Source: Bacillota bacterium
Lineage (GTDB): Bacteria; Bacillota; Dethiobacteria; DTU022
Reading direction: 5' to 3'
DNA length: 39,165 nt
NCBI GenBank assembly: GCA_016874655.1
Contig: VGTO01000005.1
Span: 1-39,165 of the forward strand
Shown here: piece after piece, positions 24,989 through 33,168 of the stretch
Layout of the letters: every line of letters starts with the position of its first letter
Position numbering within the stretch: the stretch's first letter is position 1
Program-made: the position numbers and the translations under genes
The notes under the pieces: model-generated
Databases searched by the model: none
What the model saw: only the letters and a program-made list of their open reading frames with translations
Told to the model about the DNA's origin: nothing

Positions 24989-25924
24989 ATGTCTGTTAAA
25001 AATAAGCGAAGCTTTACTATAATGATCATTCCTCATTCTGAAGAGTCGACTTATTCTGCTCGGCTTCCACTTTTTGCTGTACAGTTGGCTGTTTCTTTAC
25101 TAGTTTTGATAGTAGCCGGACTTTGTTTGCTCGTTTTTTCTTATATCAGGGTTTTGGCGGACGCGCGTGAGGTCTATGCTTTGAGAGAGATGAACCGGGC
25201 TCAGCAGGAGGAGATTAATGCTCTGGCGGCCGAGACACAGAGGATGGTCGAGCAAGTCAGGGTGATCGATGATCTGGTCATATTTGTAACTGAAAAGCTT
25301 GATCTCGATGTTGAGGAGATCTTAAATGAGGTGAATGGAGATTCAGGAGAGGGTTTTGGTTACTACCGTGGCGGATCTGATGAGCCTGATTTATTCGCAG
25401 GGTCACTTTACGGTGGCGGATCGGAGGCAGATGGTGTCTTGGGGAGGGCCTCTCAAAATATAATTATCCTGCAGAGTCTGGTGCCGGAACGTTCGGAAAC
25501 TCTCGATCTGGTCAGCGAATATGTTGTTCAGGCTGACGCCAAGCCTTCAATCTGGCCGGCAAGGGGTCGGATTTCCTCCGGTTTTGGGATGCGTAAAATT
25601 CCCTATACCAGTGGCTATCAGTTTCATACCGGGGTTGACATTATCGGGGCTTACGGATCGGCAATCTGGGCCTCTGCTGATGGAAAAGTGATTTTTACCG
25701 GTTACCGGGGCAGTTATGGTCATACTGTTGTCATCGATCACGGGTATGGTTATGAAACGCTTTATGCCCACCTATCCGGTTTTATCGTCGATGACGGCGA
25801 TCTGGTCGAGCGAGGACAAACTGTTGGGTATATGGGGGCCTCCGGAAGGACTACCGGAACACACCTTCATTATGAAGTTCTCTTTAAAGGTTCTCCTGTC
25901 AATCCTTCTAATTATTTGCAGTAG
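24989..25924 (+). CDS. M23-family peptidoglycan endopeptidase, membrane-anchored
   Basis: The C-terminal domain is a LytM/M23 zinc peptidase that cuts peptide cross-links of peptidoglycan. Visible are FHTGVDI (metal His and Asp), the YAHLSG motif and THLHYEV (third ligand and catalytic His), so the active site is intact. The N-terminus has one membrane segment (about residues 22-44), then a coiled-coil-like stretch (REMNRAQQEEINALAAETQR) and a glycine-rich linker. The frame opens at a TTG at 24956, but the ATG at 24989 (MSVKNKRSF, with AGGA upstream) is the likelier start, giving 311 aa. It is followed 36 bases later by a bactofilin gene, a common pairing. Confidence 0.88.
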   Translation: MSVKNKRSFTIMIIPHSEESTYSARLPLFAVQLAVSLLVLIVAGLCLLVFSYIRVLADAREVYALREMNRAQQEEINALAAETQRMVEQVRVIDDLVIFVTEKLDLDVEEILNEVNGDSGEGFGYYRGGSDEPDLFAGSLYGGGSEADGVLGRASQNIIILQSLVPERSETLDLVSEYVVQADAKPSIWPARGRISSGFGMRKIPYTSGYQFHTGVDIIGAYGSAIWASADGKVIFTGYRGSYGHTVVIDHGYGYETLYAHLSGFIVDDGDLVERGQTVGYMGASGRTTGTHLHYEVLFKGSPVNPSNYLQ

Positions 25925-25960
25925 CAAGCATTTCCAGCTTTTAAATCGGGAGGGATATGA

Positions 25961-26377
25961 ATGTTTAAAAAAGACAATTTGGATACACCGCCAGACAAAG
26001 TGAACACCCTAATTGGTAAGGATACTTCTTTTAAGGGAACACTGGAAAGTAAAGGCTCTATTCGCATTGATGGCAAAGTGGAAGGTCAGGTTGATAACAA
26101 AGGAGACTTAATAGTTGGTGAAAGTGGTGTAGTAGCGGCGGATCTCAAAGTTCGTAATGTCACTATTGCTGGTCGTTTTGAGGGTTCAATCGAAGCCGGA
26201 GGCAGGCTTGAGCTGAAAAGAACAGCAGTGGCCAAGGGTAACTTTAAAGCGAACGCTTTACATGTAGAAGACGGAGCTGTCTTAGATGGCAGCCTGGATA
26301 TGAAAACCAGCGAAGGCGCCACCCATTTTCAAACAGGAAAAGATAAAAGCAGTGAACAGGCGAAACCACAATCCTGA
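25961..26377 (+). CDS. bactofilin (polymer-forming cytoskeletal protein)
   Basis: Bactofilins self-assemble into nucleotide-free beta-helical filaments on the inner membrane and position cell-wall enzymes. The 138-aa protein has the bactofilin core (about residues 18-115) with repeated G-x-(I/V)-x-(I/V)-x-G patterns, such as GSIRIDGKVEGQV and AGRFEGSIEAGG, flanked by short charged tails (MFKKDN at the start, KDKSSEQ at the end). GGGAGG precedes the ATG. It lies directly after an M23 peptidase; the two probably work together on cell shape or sporulation, as for other bactofilin-M23 pairs. Confidence 0.92.
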   Translation: MFKKDNLDTPPDKVNTLIGKDTSFKGTLESKGSIRIDGKVEGQVDNKGDLIVGESGVVAADLKVRNVTIAGRFEGSIEAGGRLELKRTAVAKGNFKANALHVEDGAVLDGSLDMKTSEGATHFQTGKDKSSEQAKPQS

Positions 26378-26450
26378 TCAGTTGCTTACAAGGTTGCACT
26401 GTCGTTGATCTGTCTCGTAGGCTGACTATTTTTATCGGAAATGAGGGGTC

Positions 26451-27101
26451 ATGTTGTTAATTATTCTGTTGGGTCCTCCGGGCGCCGGTAAAGGCACTCA
26501 GGCGGAAAGGATAGTCAAAGAAAAGCAGCTGGCTTATATAGCGACAGGAGATATGCTCAGGAATGCAGTAAAAACAGCGACTGCTTTGGGCCGTAAGGCC
26601 AAGCAGTTCATGGATCAGGGGCAGCTTGTTCCTGATGAGCTGGTTGTTGAAATCGTCAGGGAACGGCTACAGGATCCTGACTGCGCAAAGGGGGCATTGC
26701 TGGATGGTTTTCCGCGAACGGTAAGTCAGGCGATATTTCTGGAGCAGGTACTGCCAACCGTTTGTTCTGGAATTGATCGGGTATTCTCGATCGAAGTTGA
26801 TGAGAAAGAGCTGATTGAAAGGTTAACGAGCCGCAGGGTTTGTTCAGACTGCGGTGCCAGTTATCACTTGAAATTCAAGCCTCCCCAGGTTCGCAATGTT
26901 TGTGACCAGTGTGGTGGAGATCTTTTTCAGCGGGAGGATGATACTCTGGAAACTGTTCGAGAGCGGTTGCAGGTTTACAAGAATCAAACCGAACCACTGG
27001 TTAAATTTTACCAGGATAAAAATCTGCTGGAACGCATTGATGGTAACCTTGAAATTGATCAGGTCTACAAGCAAATAGCCGGGATTATCGAAAAGCTTTA
27101 G
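26451..27101 (+). CDS. adk: adenylate kinase
   Basis: Adenylate kinase interconverts ATP + AMP and 2 ADP. The 216-aa protein has the P-loop GPPGAGKGT (8-16), the AMP-binding TGDMLR and DGFPRT segments, and a long LID carrying a four-cysteine zinc site (Cys131, Cys134, Cys151, Cys154), typical of Gram-positive enzymes. The GAGGGG is only two bases before the ATG, so a TTG at codon 2 or 3 may be the real start. In Bacillota adk normally sits with secY in the ribosomal-protein operon; here it stands between a bactofilin and a DUF951 gene. All catalytic motifs are intact. Confidence 0.95.
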   Translation: MLLIILLGPPGAGKGTQAERIVKEKQLAYIATGDMLRNAVKTATALGRKAKQFMDQGQLVPDELVVEIVRERLQDPDCAKGALLDGFPRTVSQAIFLEQVLPTVCSGIDRVFSIEVDEKELIERLTSRRVCSDCGASYHLKFKPPQVRNVCDQCGGDLFQREDDTLETVRERLQVYKNQTEPLVKFYQDKNLLERIDGNLEIDQVYKQIAGIIEKL

Positions 27102-27119
27102 ACTCCGGTGCAGGTGGAT

Positions 27120-27320
27120 ATGGATAATTATACAGTGGGTCAGAGAGTGCAAATGAAAAAAGGTCATCCCTGTGGCGCCAATAGCTGGCTAATCATTAGG
27201 GTTGGAATGGATTTTCGCCTGAAGTGTGAAAACTGCGGTCGTAGTGTGCTGATTCCCCGTTCTCGCTTTGTCCGCAGAGTTAAAACAGTTTTTGATCCGG
27301 ATCAAGAGCAGGAAGACTAA
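27120..27320 (+). CDS. DUF951 protein (YyzM-like)
   Basis: This small protein has the DUF951 pattern VGQRVQMKKGHPCGANSWLIIRVGMDFRLKC..CGR..LIPRS.F, an SH3/OB-like beta fold with a CENC cysteine pair that may bind metal. Function is not known. The family is encoded next to ychF in Bacillus (yyzM), as here. The frame is open from GTG at 27108; the ATG at 27120 gives the N-terminus seen in the family (MDNYTVGQ) and is preferred. Length is 66 aa. Confidence 0.85.
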   Translation: MDNYTVGQRVQMKKGHPCGANSWLIIRVGMDFRLKCENCGRSVLIPRSRFVRRVKTVFDPDQEQED

Positions 27321-27337
27321 AGATTTAGGGGTGCAAG

Positions 27338-28396
27338 ATGGGTTGGAGTTGTGGCCTGGTCGGTTTGCCGAATGCTGGAAAATCAACAATCTTTAAAGCA
27401 ATAACAGCCCATGATGTCACAATTGCTAGCTATCCCTTTTCCACCGTTGACCCGAACAAAGCAATCGTCTCGCCTGAAGATCTGCGCCTTATCTCGCTTG
27501 CGGCTGCCTGTGGCTCAAAAAAAATGACCCCGGCAACCATTGAAATAATTGATGTAGCTGGTTTGGTCAAAGGGGCTAGCCGGGGTGAAGGCCTGGGTAA
27601 TCAGTTTCTTGGGCATTTACGCAATGTTGATCTTCTTATTCACGTGGTGGCGTTATTTGATCGCGAGCAGGGTGGCTTTGATAACCAGGCTGAAAAAATA
27701 GAAATCATTAACCTCGAATTAGCACTTGCCGATCTCGAGACGATTAGAAGGCGCAGAGAAAAGACGGAACCGAAGTTGAAAAGTGGCGATCAAGGTGCCC
27801 GTTTTGAATTGGAAACACTGGTAATGATGGAACGTTACCTCAATGAAGGAATGCCTCTCCGTAACTTAACTTTCACCCCGGAAGAGAAAATTATTGTCGA
27901 GCAACTCTCACTGCTAACTGGAAAAACGATGCTCTATGTCTACAATCATGAAGATGACTTTAATGATGGTGATCCGCTTACTTTCTTTGGCGATCAAACC
28001 TATTTGGCCCTCTGTGGTCGCCTGGAAGCTGAATTAATAGATTTACAACCCGGTGAGAGATCTCAGTACCTGGAAGCATTCGGAATGAAAGAAAGCAGGA
28101 TTACCATGCTTTTACAGCGTTGCTTTGATTTGCTGCAACTGCTCACTTTTTATACGGTAAAAGGCGATGAAGCTAAGGCCTGGGTTGTTCCCCGGGGGAC
28201 CAAGGTGGTTAAAGCGGCCGGAAAGATTCATACAGAGATGGAAAAAGGATTCATCAATGTGGAAGTCATTAGCTGGGAGCAGTTAGCCTTTACCGGTTCC
28301 CTGACAGCGGTGCGAGACCGGGGGCTAAGCCGGACTGAGGGTAAAGATTATCAGGTTCAGGATGGTGATGTACTCTTCGTCCGTTTTCGCTCCTGA
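27338..28396 (+). CDS. ychF: ribosome-binding ATPase YchF (Obg family)
   Basis: YchF is an Obg-type P-loop protein that prefers ATP over GTP and associates with the ribosome and stress responses. The 352-aa protein has G1 GLPNAGKST (9-17), DVAGLVKGASRGEGLGNQFL for G3, and NHED in place of the GTPase NKxD motif, as expected for its ATP preference. A coiled-coil insert follows, and a TGS domain forms the C-terminus with the ending DGDVLFVRFRS. The ATG at 27338 has a GGGG upstream. It precedes rpsF. Confidence 0.96.
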   Translation: MGWSCGLVGLPNAGKSTIFKAITAHDVTIASYPFSTVDPNKAIVSPEDLRLISLAAACGSKKMTPATIEIIDVAGLVKGASRGEGLGNQFLGHLRNVDLLIHVVALFDREQGGFDNQAEKIEIINLELALADLETIRRRREKTEPKLKSGDQGARFELETLVMMERYLNEGMPLRNLTFTPEEKIIVEQLSLLTGKTMLYVYNHEDDFNDGDPLTFFGDQTYLALCGRLEAELIDLQPGERSQYLEAFGMKESRITMLLQRCFDLLQLLTFYTVKGDEAKAWVVPRGTKVVKAAGKIHTEMEKGFINVEVISWEQLAFTGSLTAVRDRGLSRTEGKDYQVQDGDVLFVRFRS

Positions 28397-28472
28397 CCAA
28401 CAGGTTCCTTGGCGGTAAATTTGCCACGAGGGGCAAACACAAATGGTGGCACACTAACGGTGGCACAAAAGC

Positions 28473-28501
28473 TTGCTTCAGATTTAAGGATATGCTATCA
28501 T
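28473..28501 (+). promoter_or_regulatory. candidate promoter of the rpsF-ssb-rpsR operon
   Basis: TTGCTT (28473-28478), a 17-base spacer and TATCAT (28496-28501). It leaves a leader of about 55 bases before rpsF, in a 168-base gap that also holds two copies of GGTGGCACA (28445-28453 and 28459-28467). Confidence 0.45.
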
Positions 28502-28564
28502 GTTTCAGGAAATTCCCTGCTCCTTGTCAGTAAGGGGCCACTAGTCCAGAGGGAGGTGAAAAAG

Positions 28565-29110
28565 ATGGGTCTATACGAGATTATGATGATCATTCGTACC
28601 GATCTTGAGGCGAATGAGCAGGAAGAAGCAGTAAGCGGTTTGACTGCGGTTATTGCCAAGCAGGGCGGCACGGTTTCAACCGTCTTGGATTGGCGGAAAC
28701 GAAAACTATCCTATGAAATCAACAAACTCCGCGAAGGTCAGTACTATCTGGTTTACTTCAGTGGTGATGGTGCTATCATCCCCGAACTCGAACACTACTT
28801 TAGGGTAACAGATGCGGTTATTCGCTACATGGTCGTGGCGATTGACGAGAAGGATTTCGAAGCTGCTGCGGACAAAGCTGCCGCTGAGGCTGCTGCGGTT
28901 GATACACTTCAGGAGGAAGAAGCGGTTACAGAGGAAACAGAAGTGCTTGCCACAGGCACTGATGAAAGAACCGACACTGAAGATGAAGAAGCTGAAGATG
29001 AAGAAGCTGAAACTGTTGCAGAAGGGGAAGACGAGACAGAAGATGCCTCTGCTGATGCAGAGCAACAAGAAGCTGAAGCAGAACCGGAAGAAGAGAAGCC
29101 TGCAGAGTAG
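28565..29110 (+). CDS. rpsF: 30S ribosomal protein bS6 with long acidic C-terminal tail
   Basis: bS6 binds S18 in the platform of the small subunit. The first 95 residues are a normal bS6 (MGLYEIMMIIRTDL, DWRKRKLSYEI, GQYYLVYF, FRVTDAVIRYMVV). They are followed by an extension of about 85 residues made almost only of Glu, Asp, Ala and Thr, so the protein is 181 aa against the usual 95 or so. The DNA of the tail shows imperfect GAA/GAT/GCT repeats. A longer frame upstream is not real: GGAGGTG lies before the ATG at 28565, which gives the family N-terminus. It is followed by ssb and rpsR. Confidence 0.95.
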   Translation: MGLYEIMMIIRTDLEANEQEEAVSGLTAVIAKQGGTVSTVLDWRKRKLSYEINKLREGQYYLVYFSGDGAIIPELEHYFRVTDAVIRYMVVAIDEKDFEAAADKAAAEAAAVDTLQEEEAVTEETEVLATGTDERTDTEDEEAEDEEAETVAEGEDETEDASADAEQQEAEAEPEEEKPAE

Positions 29111-29132
29111 TTTTGAAGGGACGGTGTCATAA

Positions 29133-29543
29133 ATGCTAAACCAGGTTGTTTTAATCGGTCGCCTAACTCGCGACCCCGAGTTGCGCTACACACCCGGTAA
29201 CGGAGTGCCGGTGGCTTCTTTCACCCTTGCGATTGACCGTCCGTATACCAACCAGCAGGGAGAAAGAGAAGCCGATTTTATTAACATCGTTACCTGGCGA
29301 AAGCTGGCCGAGAACTGTGCTAATTACCTGCAAAAAGGCAGTATGTCGGCAGTAACCGGGCGCTTGCAGATCCGGTCATACGAAGATAATCAGGGCGTAA
29401 AGCGCAAAGTAGCGGAAGTGGTTGCCGACAATGTCAGGTTCTTAGACCGTGGTGGTCGTTCTGCCGAAGATGCAAAAAGCAGTGAGGATTATGGTCCCAA
29501 TGTTGATGATATTAATATCAGTGAGGACGATGTCCCCTTTTAG
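29133..29543 (+). CDS. ssb: single-stranded DNA-binding protein
   Basis: SSB coats single-stranded DNA in replication and repair. The 136-aa protein has the OB fold ([39 protein letters not shown]) and a short linker ending in the acidic partner-binding tip EDDVPF, the equivalent of DDDIPF. The linker is short for the family. It lies between rpsF and rpsR, the standard Gram-positive arrangement. Confidence 0.97.
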   Translation: MLNQVVLIGRLTRDPELRYTPGNGVPVASFTLAIDRPYTNQQGEREADFINIVTWRKLAENCANYLQKGSMSAVTGRLQIRSYEDNQGVKRKVAEVVADNVRFLDRGGRSAEDAKSSEDYGPNVDDINISEDDVPF

Positions 29544-29560
29544 TGGAAGGAGGTTTTTAC

Positions 29561-29791
29561 TTGAGGCGCGATCGAGGACGGAAACCTAAAAGAAAAATAT
29601 GCAGCTATTGTGTTGATAAAATAGTAAATGTTGATTACAAACAATATGAGAAGCTAAAGCGTTTTGTCACGGAGAGAGGCAAAGTACTGCCCCGCCGTAT
29701 TTCCGGCAACTGTGCCAAGCACCAACGCCAGCTGACCAAAGCAATCAAGAGAGCCAGAATTATGGCGCTGATGCCTTTTACCTCCGAGTAA
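29561..29791 (+). CDS. rpsR: 30S ribosomal protein bS18
   Basis: bS18 is the partner of bS6 in the 30S platform. The family motif [22 protein letters not shown] and [20 protein letters not shown] are present; with Cys-x2-Cys and Cys-x3-His it could bind zinc. The frame is open from a GTG at 29543, but an AGGAGG is seven bases before the TTG at 29561, which gives a normal 76-aa protein. It follows ssb by 17 bases and ends before a terminator. Confidence 0.95.
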   Translation: MRRDRGRKPKRKICSYCVDKIVNVDYKQYEKLKRFVTERGKVLPRRISGNCAKHQRQLTKAIKRARIMALMPFTSE

Positions 29792-29837
29792 AAACCGGAG
29801 GAAAAAGAGAGCAGCTTGTAAATCGAAGAGAGAAGGT

Positions 29838-29866
29838 GCCTGGATAATAAACCGGGCCCTTTTTTT
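29838..29866 (+). terminator. terminator after rpsR
   Basis: GCCTGG (29838-29843) pairs with CCGGGC (29852-29857), one G-U pair, followed by a T-run of seven bases. It separates the rpsF operon from rplI. Confidence 0.75.
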
Positions 29867-29936
29867 ATGCAGGATAGAAAGCTCCAAGCAGCGAATAATG
29901 TTTATGCGTTCGAACCAAGCGAAGGGAGCGTTTCCA

Positions 29937-30383
29937 ATGAAAGTAATCCTCAATCAGGATGTTGCCAACCTCGGTAAGCGCGGTGAGTTAAAAGAGGTGG
30001 CAACTGGTTACGCCCGTAACCATTTACTACCACGACGGCTGGCTTTTGAGGCTACCGCCCAGCGTCTGAAAGAATGGCAACAGCAAAAAGCAAAGCTTGA
30101 AGCTGATCACAAAGAGCAGGAAGAGGTGGCCAGGCAGCAGGCTGATCGACTCTCCCGGCATAATCTCTTATTTACAATGCCAGCCGGTGAGGGAGGGCGC
30201 CTCTTCGGGTCGGTAACCCCGGGGGATATTGCCGAAAAACTAAAACAAAGCGGATTTGAAGTAGAAAAAAAACGGATCGAGCTTGAAGAACCGATCAAGT
30301 TAATCGGATGTTTTAAAGCCTATGTCCGCCTTTATCCGGGGATCAAGGCAGAGCTCAAAATCCTGGTTGAAAAGGAAGCTTAA
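29937..30383 (+). CDS. rplI: 50S ribosomal protein bL9
   Basis: bL9 is a two-domain protein of the large subunit that reaches between neighbouring ribosomes. The 148-aa protein begins MKVILNQDVANLGKRGELKEVATGYARNHLLPRRLA (first 20 and following residues are the N-domain), has a long charged helix, and a C-domain with GRLFGSVTPGDIAEKL. The frame is open 39 bases earlier, but the ATG at 29937 has GGGAG at proper spacing and gives the family start. The gdpP (yybT) gene often found before rplI is absent. Confidence 0.97.
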   Translation: MKVILNQDVANLGKRGELKEVATGYARNHLLPRRLAFEATAQRLKEWQQQKAKLEADHKEQEEVARQQADRLSRHNLLFTMPAGEGGRLFGSVTPGDIAEKLKQSGFEVEKKRIELEEPIKLIGCFKAYVRLYPGIKAELKILVEKEA

Positions 30384-30401
30384 AGACCAAAAGGGGGCAG
30401 G

Positions 30402-31754
30402 ATGGCCGTGGTTGTAATCAGTGACCGGGTTCCGCCACAAAGCAAAGAAGCAGAGCAATCAGTGCTCGGTTCGATGATTATCGATCGGGAAGCAATTTTT
30501 GCTGCTGCCGAACTGCTGGTGGAAAATGATTTTTACAGCACTGCCCACCAGAGAATATTTGCAGCGGCAGTGGCTTTAAGTGAAAAAGGTGAGCCGGTAG
30601 ATACCATCACCCTTAGCGCCGAACTGCAAAAGAATAAATGTCTGGAAGAGATTGGCGGCAGTGCTTACCTGGTGCAATTGGCCAATGTTGTTCCCACGGC
30701 AGCCAATGTCCAGTATCATGCACAAATAGTCCGGGAAAAAGCTATCTTACGTTCCCTAATTCAGGCAGCGACCGGTATAGTAACCCGAAGTTTTGATGCT
30801 CCTCACAACGTGGATGAGTTCTTGGATGAAGCAGAGCGGTTGATTTTCGAAATCGGCAGTCGTGGAAAATATCAAGGCTTCGCATCCCTAAAAGAAGTGC
30901 TGGTTCAGGCTTTTGATCGGATCGAAAAATTATACGATGAAAAGAAAGGCATTACCGGACTTTCGACTGGCTTCATTGACTTAAACCGCATAACCTCTGG
31001 CCTGCAAGGTTCCGATCTGATCATTATTGCCGCCCGCCCCAGTATGGGTAAAACCACACTGGCTCTTAATATGACGCAACAGATTGCGGTGAAAGAAAAA
31101 AAGCCGACGGCTTTCTTTAGCATGGAAATGTCAAAAGAACAGCTGGCTCAACGTCTGCTTTGTGCCGAGGCACAGATTGATGCCCAGAATATGCGTCGGG
31201 GAAACCTGACGCAAGATGAATGGTCGAAGCTGACCCGGGCAGTGGGGCCGCTGAGTGATTCGCCACTATATATTGATGACAGCGGCAACCTTTCAGTGAT
31301 GGAGGTTCGTGCAAAGGCTCGCCGGCTTAAAGCAGAAAAGGGTCTTGATGTGATATTTGTTGACTATTTGCAGCTGATGCGTGGATTTAGCCGCTCGGAA
31401 AACCGCCAACAGGAGCTCTCCGAGATTTCCAGATCACTTAAAGCGCTTGCCAAGGAACTCAGCATACCGGTGGTAGCTCTTTCGCAGTTAAGCCGCGCGG
31501 TGGAAAAACGCAATGATAAGCGGCCAATACTGAGCGACCTGATGGAATCCGGCGGAATTGAAGCCAATGCTGATTTAGTTATGTTTATCTACCGGGATTC
31601 CTACTACGATAAAAATTCTGATAAAGGAAATCTCACAGAGATTAACATCGCCAAGCAGCGAAATGGCCCCACCGGCCAGATTGAACTTTATTTTATCGAT
31701 CGGTTTACCAAGTTTACAAACAAGGCCAGCGAATCGCTGCGTGAAGAAGGTTAA
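30402..31754 (+). CDS. dnaB: replicative DNA helicase DnaB
   Basis: This hexameric helicase (DnaC in Bacillus naming) unwinds DNA at the fork. The 450-aa protein has the N-terminal primase-interacting domain (PPQSKEAEQSVLGSMIID), a linker, and the RecA-like domain with Walker A ARPSMGKTTLALN, Walker B VIFVDYLQLM and the ESGGIEANADLVMFIYRD arginine-finger region. GGGGG precedes the ATG. It lies after rplI. No helicase loader of the DnaI type is in the window, whereas a DciA-like gene is (13277-13588). Confidence 0.97.
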   Translation: MAVVVISDRVPPQSKEAEQSVLGSMIIDREAIFAAAELLVENDFYSTAHQRIFAAAVALSEKGEPVDTITLSAELQKNKCLEEIGGSAYLVQLANVVPTAANVQYHAQIVREKAILRSLIQAATGIVTRSFDAPHNVDEFLDEAERLIFEIGSRGKYQGFASLKEVLVQAFDRIEKLYDEKKGITGLSTGFIDLNRITSGLQGSDLIIIAARPSMGKTTLALNMTQQIAVKEKKPTAFFSMEMSKEQLAQRLLCAEAQIDAQNMRRGNLTQDEWSKLTRAVGPLSDSPLYIDDSGNLSVMEVRAKARRLKAEKGLDVIFVDYLQLMRGFSRSENRQQELSEISRSLKALAKELSIPVVALSQLSRAVEKRNDKRPILSDLMESGGIEANADLVMFIYRDSYYDKNSDKGNLTEINIAKQRNGPTGQIELYFIDRFTKFTNKASESLREEG

Positions 31755-31756
31755 TT

Positions 31757-33148
31757 ATGAATAATTTGAAGCCAAGCTATGATGTGATTATTATCGGCGC
31801 CGGTCCGGCCGGGATCTTTGCTGCCCTGGAGCTGACAGCCAAATGCGATGCCAGGATTTTAATTATTGATCAAGGCGCACCGCTGGATAAAAGAAAATGT
31901 AAAACCCAGAGGGAGTACGGACGTTGTCTGCGTTGTAATCCCTGTGCAATCACCAGTGGCTGGGGTGGAGCCGGCGCTTTCAGCGATGGCAAGCTCACCC
32001 TGACCCCTGCGTTCGGAGGATTTCTGAACGAGTTTATTGATCAGGATTTGGTAGAAAGGCTGATTGATGAAGTTGACCGGATCTACCTCTCCTATGGCGC
32101 AACGGAAAAGATTTACGGCACGGATCTGGAAGCTGTTAAAGATATGGAGCGCCGGGCAGCTGCTGCAGGTTTAAATCTGGTTCCAGCAAAAATCAGACAC
32201 CTTGGTACAGAAAACTGTTATCGAGTCTTAGAAAAGATGCACAACTTGCTATCCGGCCGGGTTGACATTCTCATGCAGACAACTGTATCTGAAATTATGG
32301 TCAGGGACGGGGTTGTGAGTGGAGTTAAGCTGGCCAACGGTGATAATTACGAAGCTAATTATGTGATCTGCGGCCCGGGACGTGTTGGAGCTGAATGGAT
32401 GCACCGGGAGTCAATTCGCCTGGGCTTAAAAGGGATGAATAATCCGGTAGACATCGGGGTTAGGGTTGAAGTGCCAGCAGTGATCATGGAAAATATAACC
32501 AACCAAATCTATGAGTCAAAATTGATCTATTTTACCAGCCAGTTTGATGATCGGATTCGCACTTTCTGCATGAACCCTTACGGGGTGGTGGTAACTGAAA
32601 ACAGCGACGGTCTTGTTACCGTTAACGGTCATAGCTTCGCTGAAACCCACACCAATAATACTAACTTTGCCCTCCTGGTCAGTAAATCCTTTACTGAACC
32701 ATTCAATGAGCCAATTCGTTATGGACGCTATATAGCAAGCCTGGCTAACATGCTAGGGGACGGAGTCATTGTTCAACGCTTAGGTGACCTGCTAATGGGC
32801 AGACGTTCAACGGAGGAACGTATTCGCCGCGGTCTGGTCCGTCCAACACTGACTGAGGCAACTCCCGGAGATTTAAGTCTAGTTCTACCCTACCGCTACC
32901 TGCTGGCTATTGTGGAGATGCTCGAAGCCCTTGATAAGCTGGCGCCAGGAGTTCACTCGAGACACACCCTGCTTTACGGGGTGGAAGTCAAGTTTTACTC
33001 TTACCGGCTAAACCTGAGCGCTAAATTAGAGACAGAGATTAAAAATCTTTTCGCTGTCGGCGACGGTGCAGGGATCACCCGCGGTTTAATTCAGGCTTCA
33101 GCTACCGGAATGCTTGCCGCAAGGGAAATTCTTACTCGCTTGCCCTGA
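31757..33148 (+). CDS. FAD-dependent oxidoreductase (COG2509-like)
   Basis: The protein (463 aa) belongs to the large FAD/NAD(P)-binding group, closest by eye to the uncharacterised COG2509 family of Bacillota. The N-terminus has the dinucleotide-binding GAGPAGIFAALEL (14-26). Four cysteines follow in the pattern C-x8-C-x2-C-x2-C (48, 57, 60, 63), in a stretch ending SGWGGAGAFSDGKL. The C-terminus has the FAD-contact motif FAVGDGAGITRGLIQASATG. The ATG begins two bases after the dnaB stop, so the two are translationally linked. Substrate unknown. The cysteine motif could hold an Fe-S cluster or metal, which is inference. Confidence 0.82.
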   Translation: MNNLKPSYDVIIIGAGPAGIFAALELTAKCDARILIIDQGAPLDKRKCKTQREYGRCLRCNPCAITSGWGGAGAFSDGKLTLTPAFGGFLNEFIDQDLVERLIDEVDRIYLSYGATEKIYGTDLEAVKDMERRAAAAGLNLVPAKIRHLGTENCYRVLEKMHNLLSGRVDILMQTTVSEIMVRDGVVSGVKLANGDNYEANYVICGPGRVGAEWMHRESIRLGLKGMNNPVDIGVRVEVPAVIMENITNQIYESKLIYFTSQFDDRIRTFCMNPYGVVVTENSDGLVTVNGHSFAETHTNNTNFALLVSKSFTEPFNEPIRYGRYIASLANMLGDGVIVQRLGDLLMGRRSTEERIRRGLVRPTLTEATPGDLSLVLPYRYLLAIVEMLEALDKLAPGVHSRHTLLYGVEVKFYSYRLNLSAKLETEIKNLFAVGDGAGITRGLIQASATGMLAAREILTRLP

Positions 33149-33168
33149 TTGCCCTCAAATGTTATAAT
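33140..33168 (+). promoter_or_regulatory. promoter upstream of the G5/M23 peptidase gene
   Basis: TTGCCC (33140-33145), a 17-base spacer and TATAAT (33163-33168), overlapping the end of the FAD oxidoreductase gene. Transcription would start about 130 bases before the next gene, leaving a long leader with a T8 run near 33205. Confidence 0.6.

Noticed and set aside
28409-28564. 52-residue N-terminal extension of S6
   Set aside because: A GGAGGTG ribosome site precedes the ATG at 28565, the protein from there has the normal family N-terminus, and the extra stretch contains the candidate promoter.
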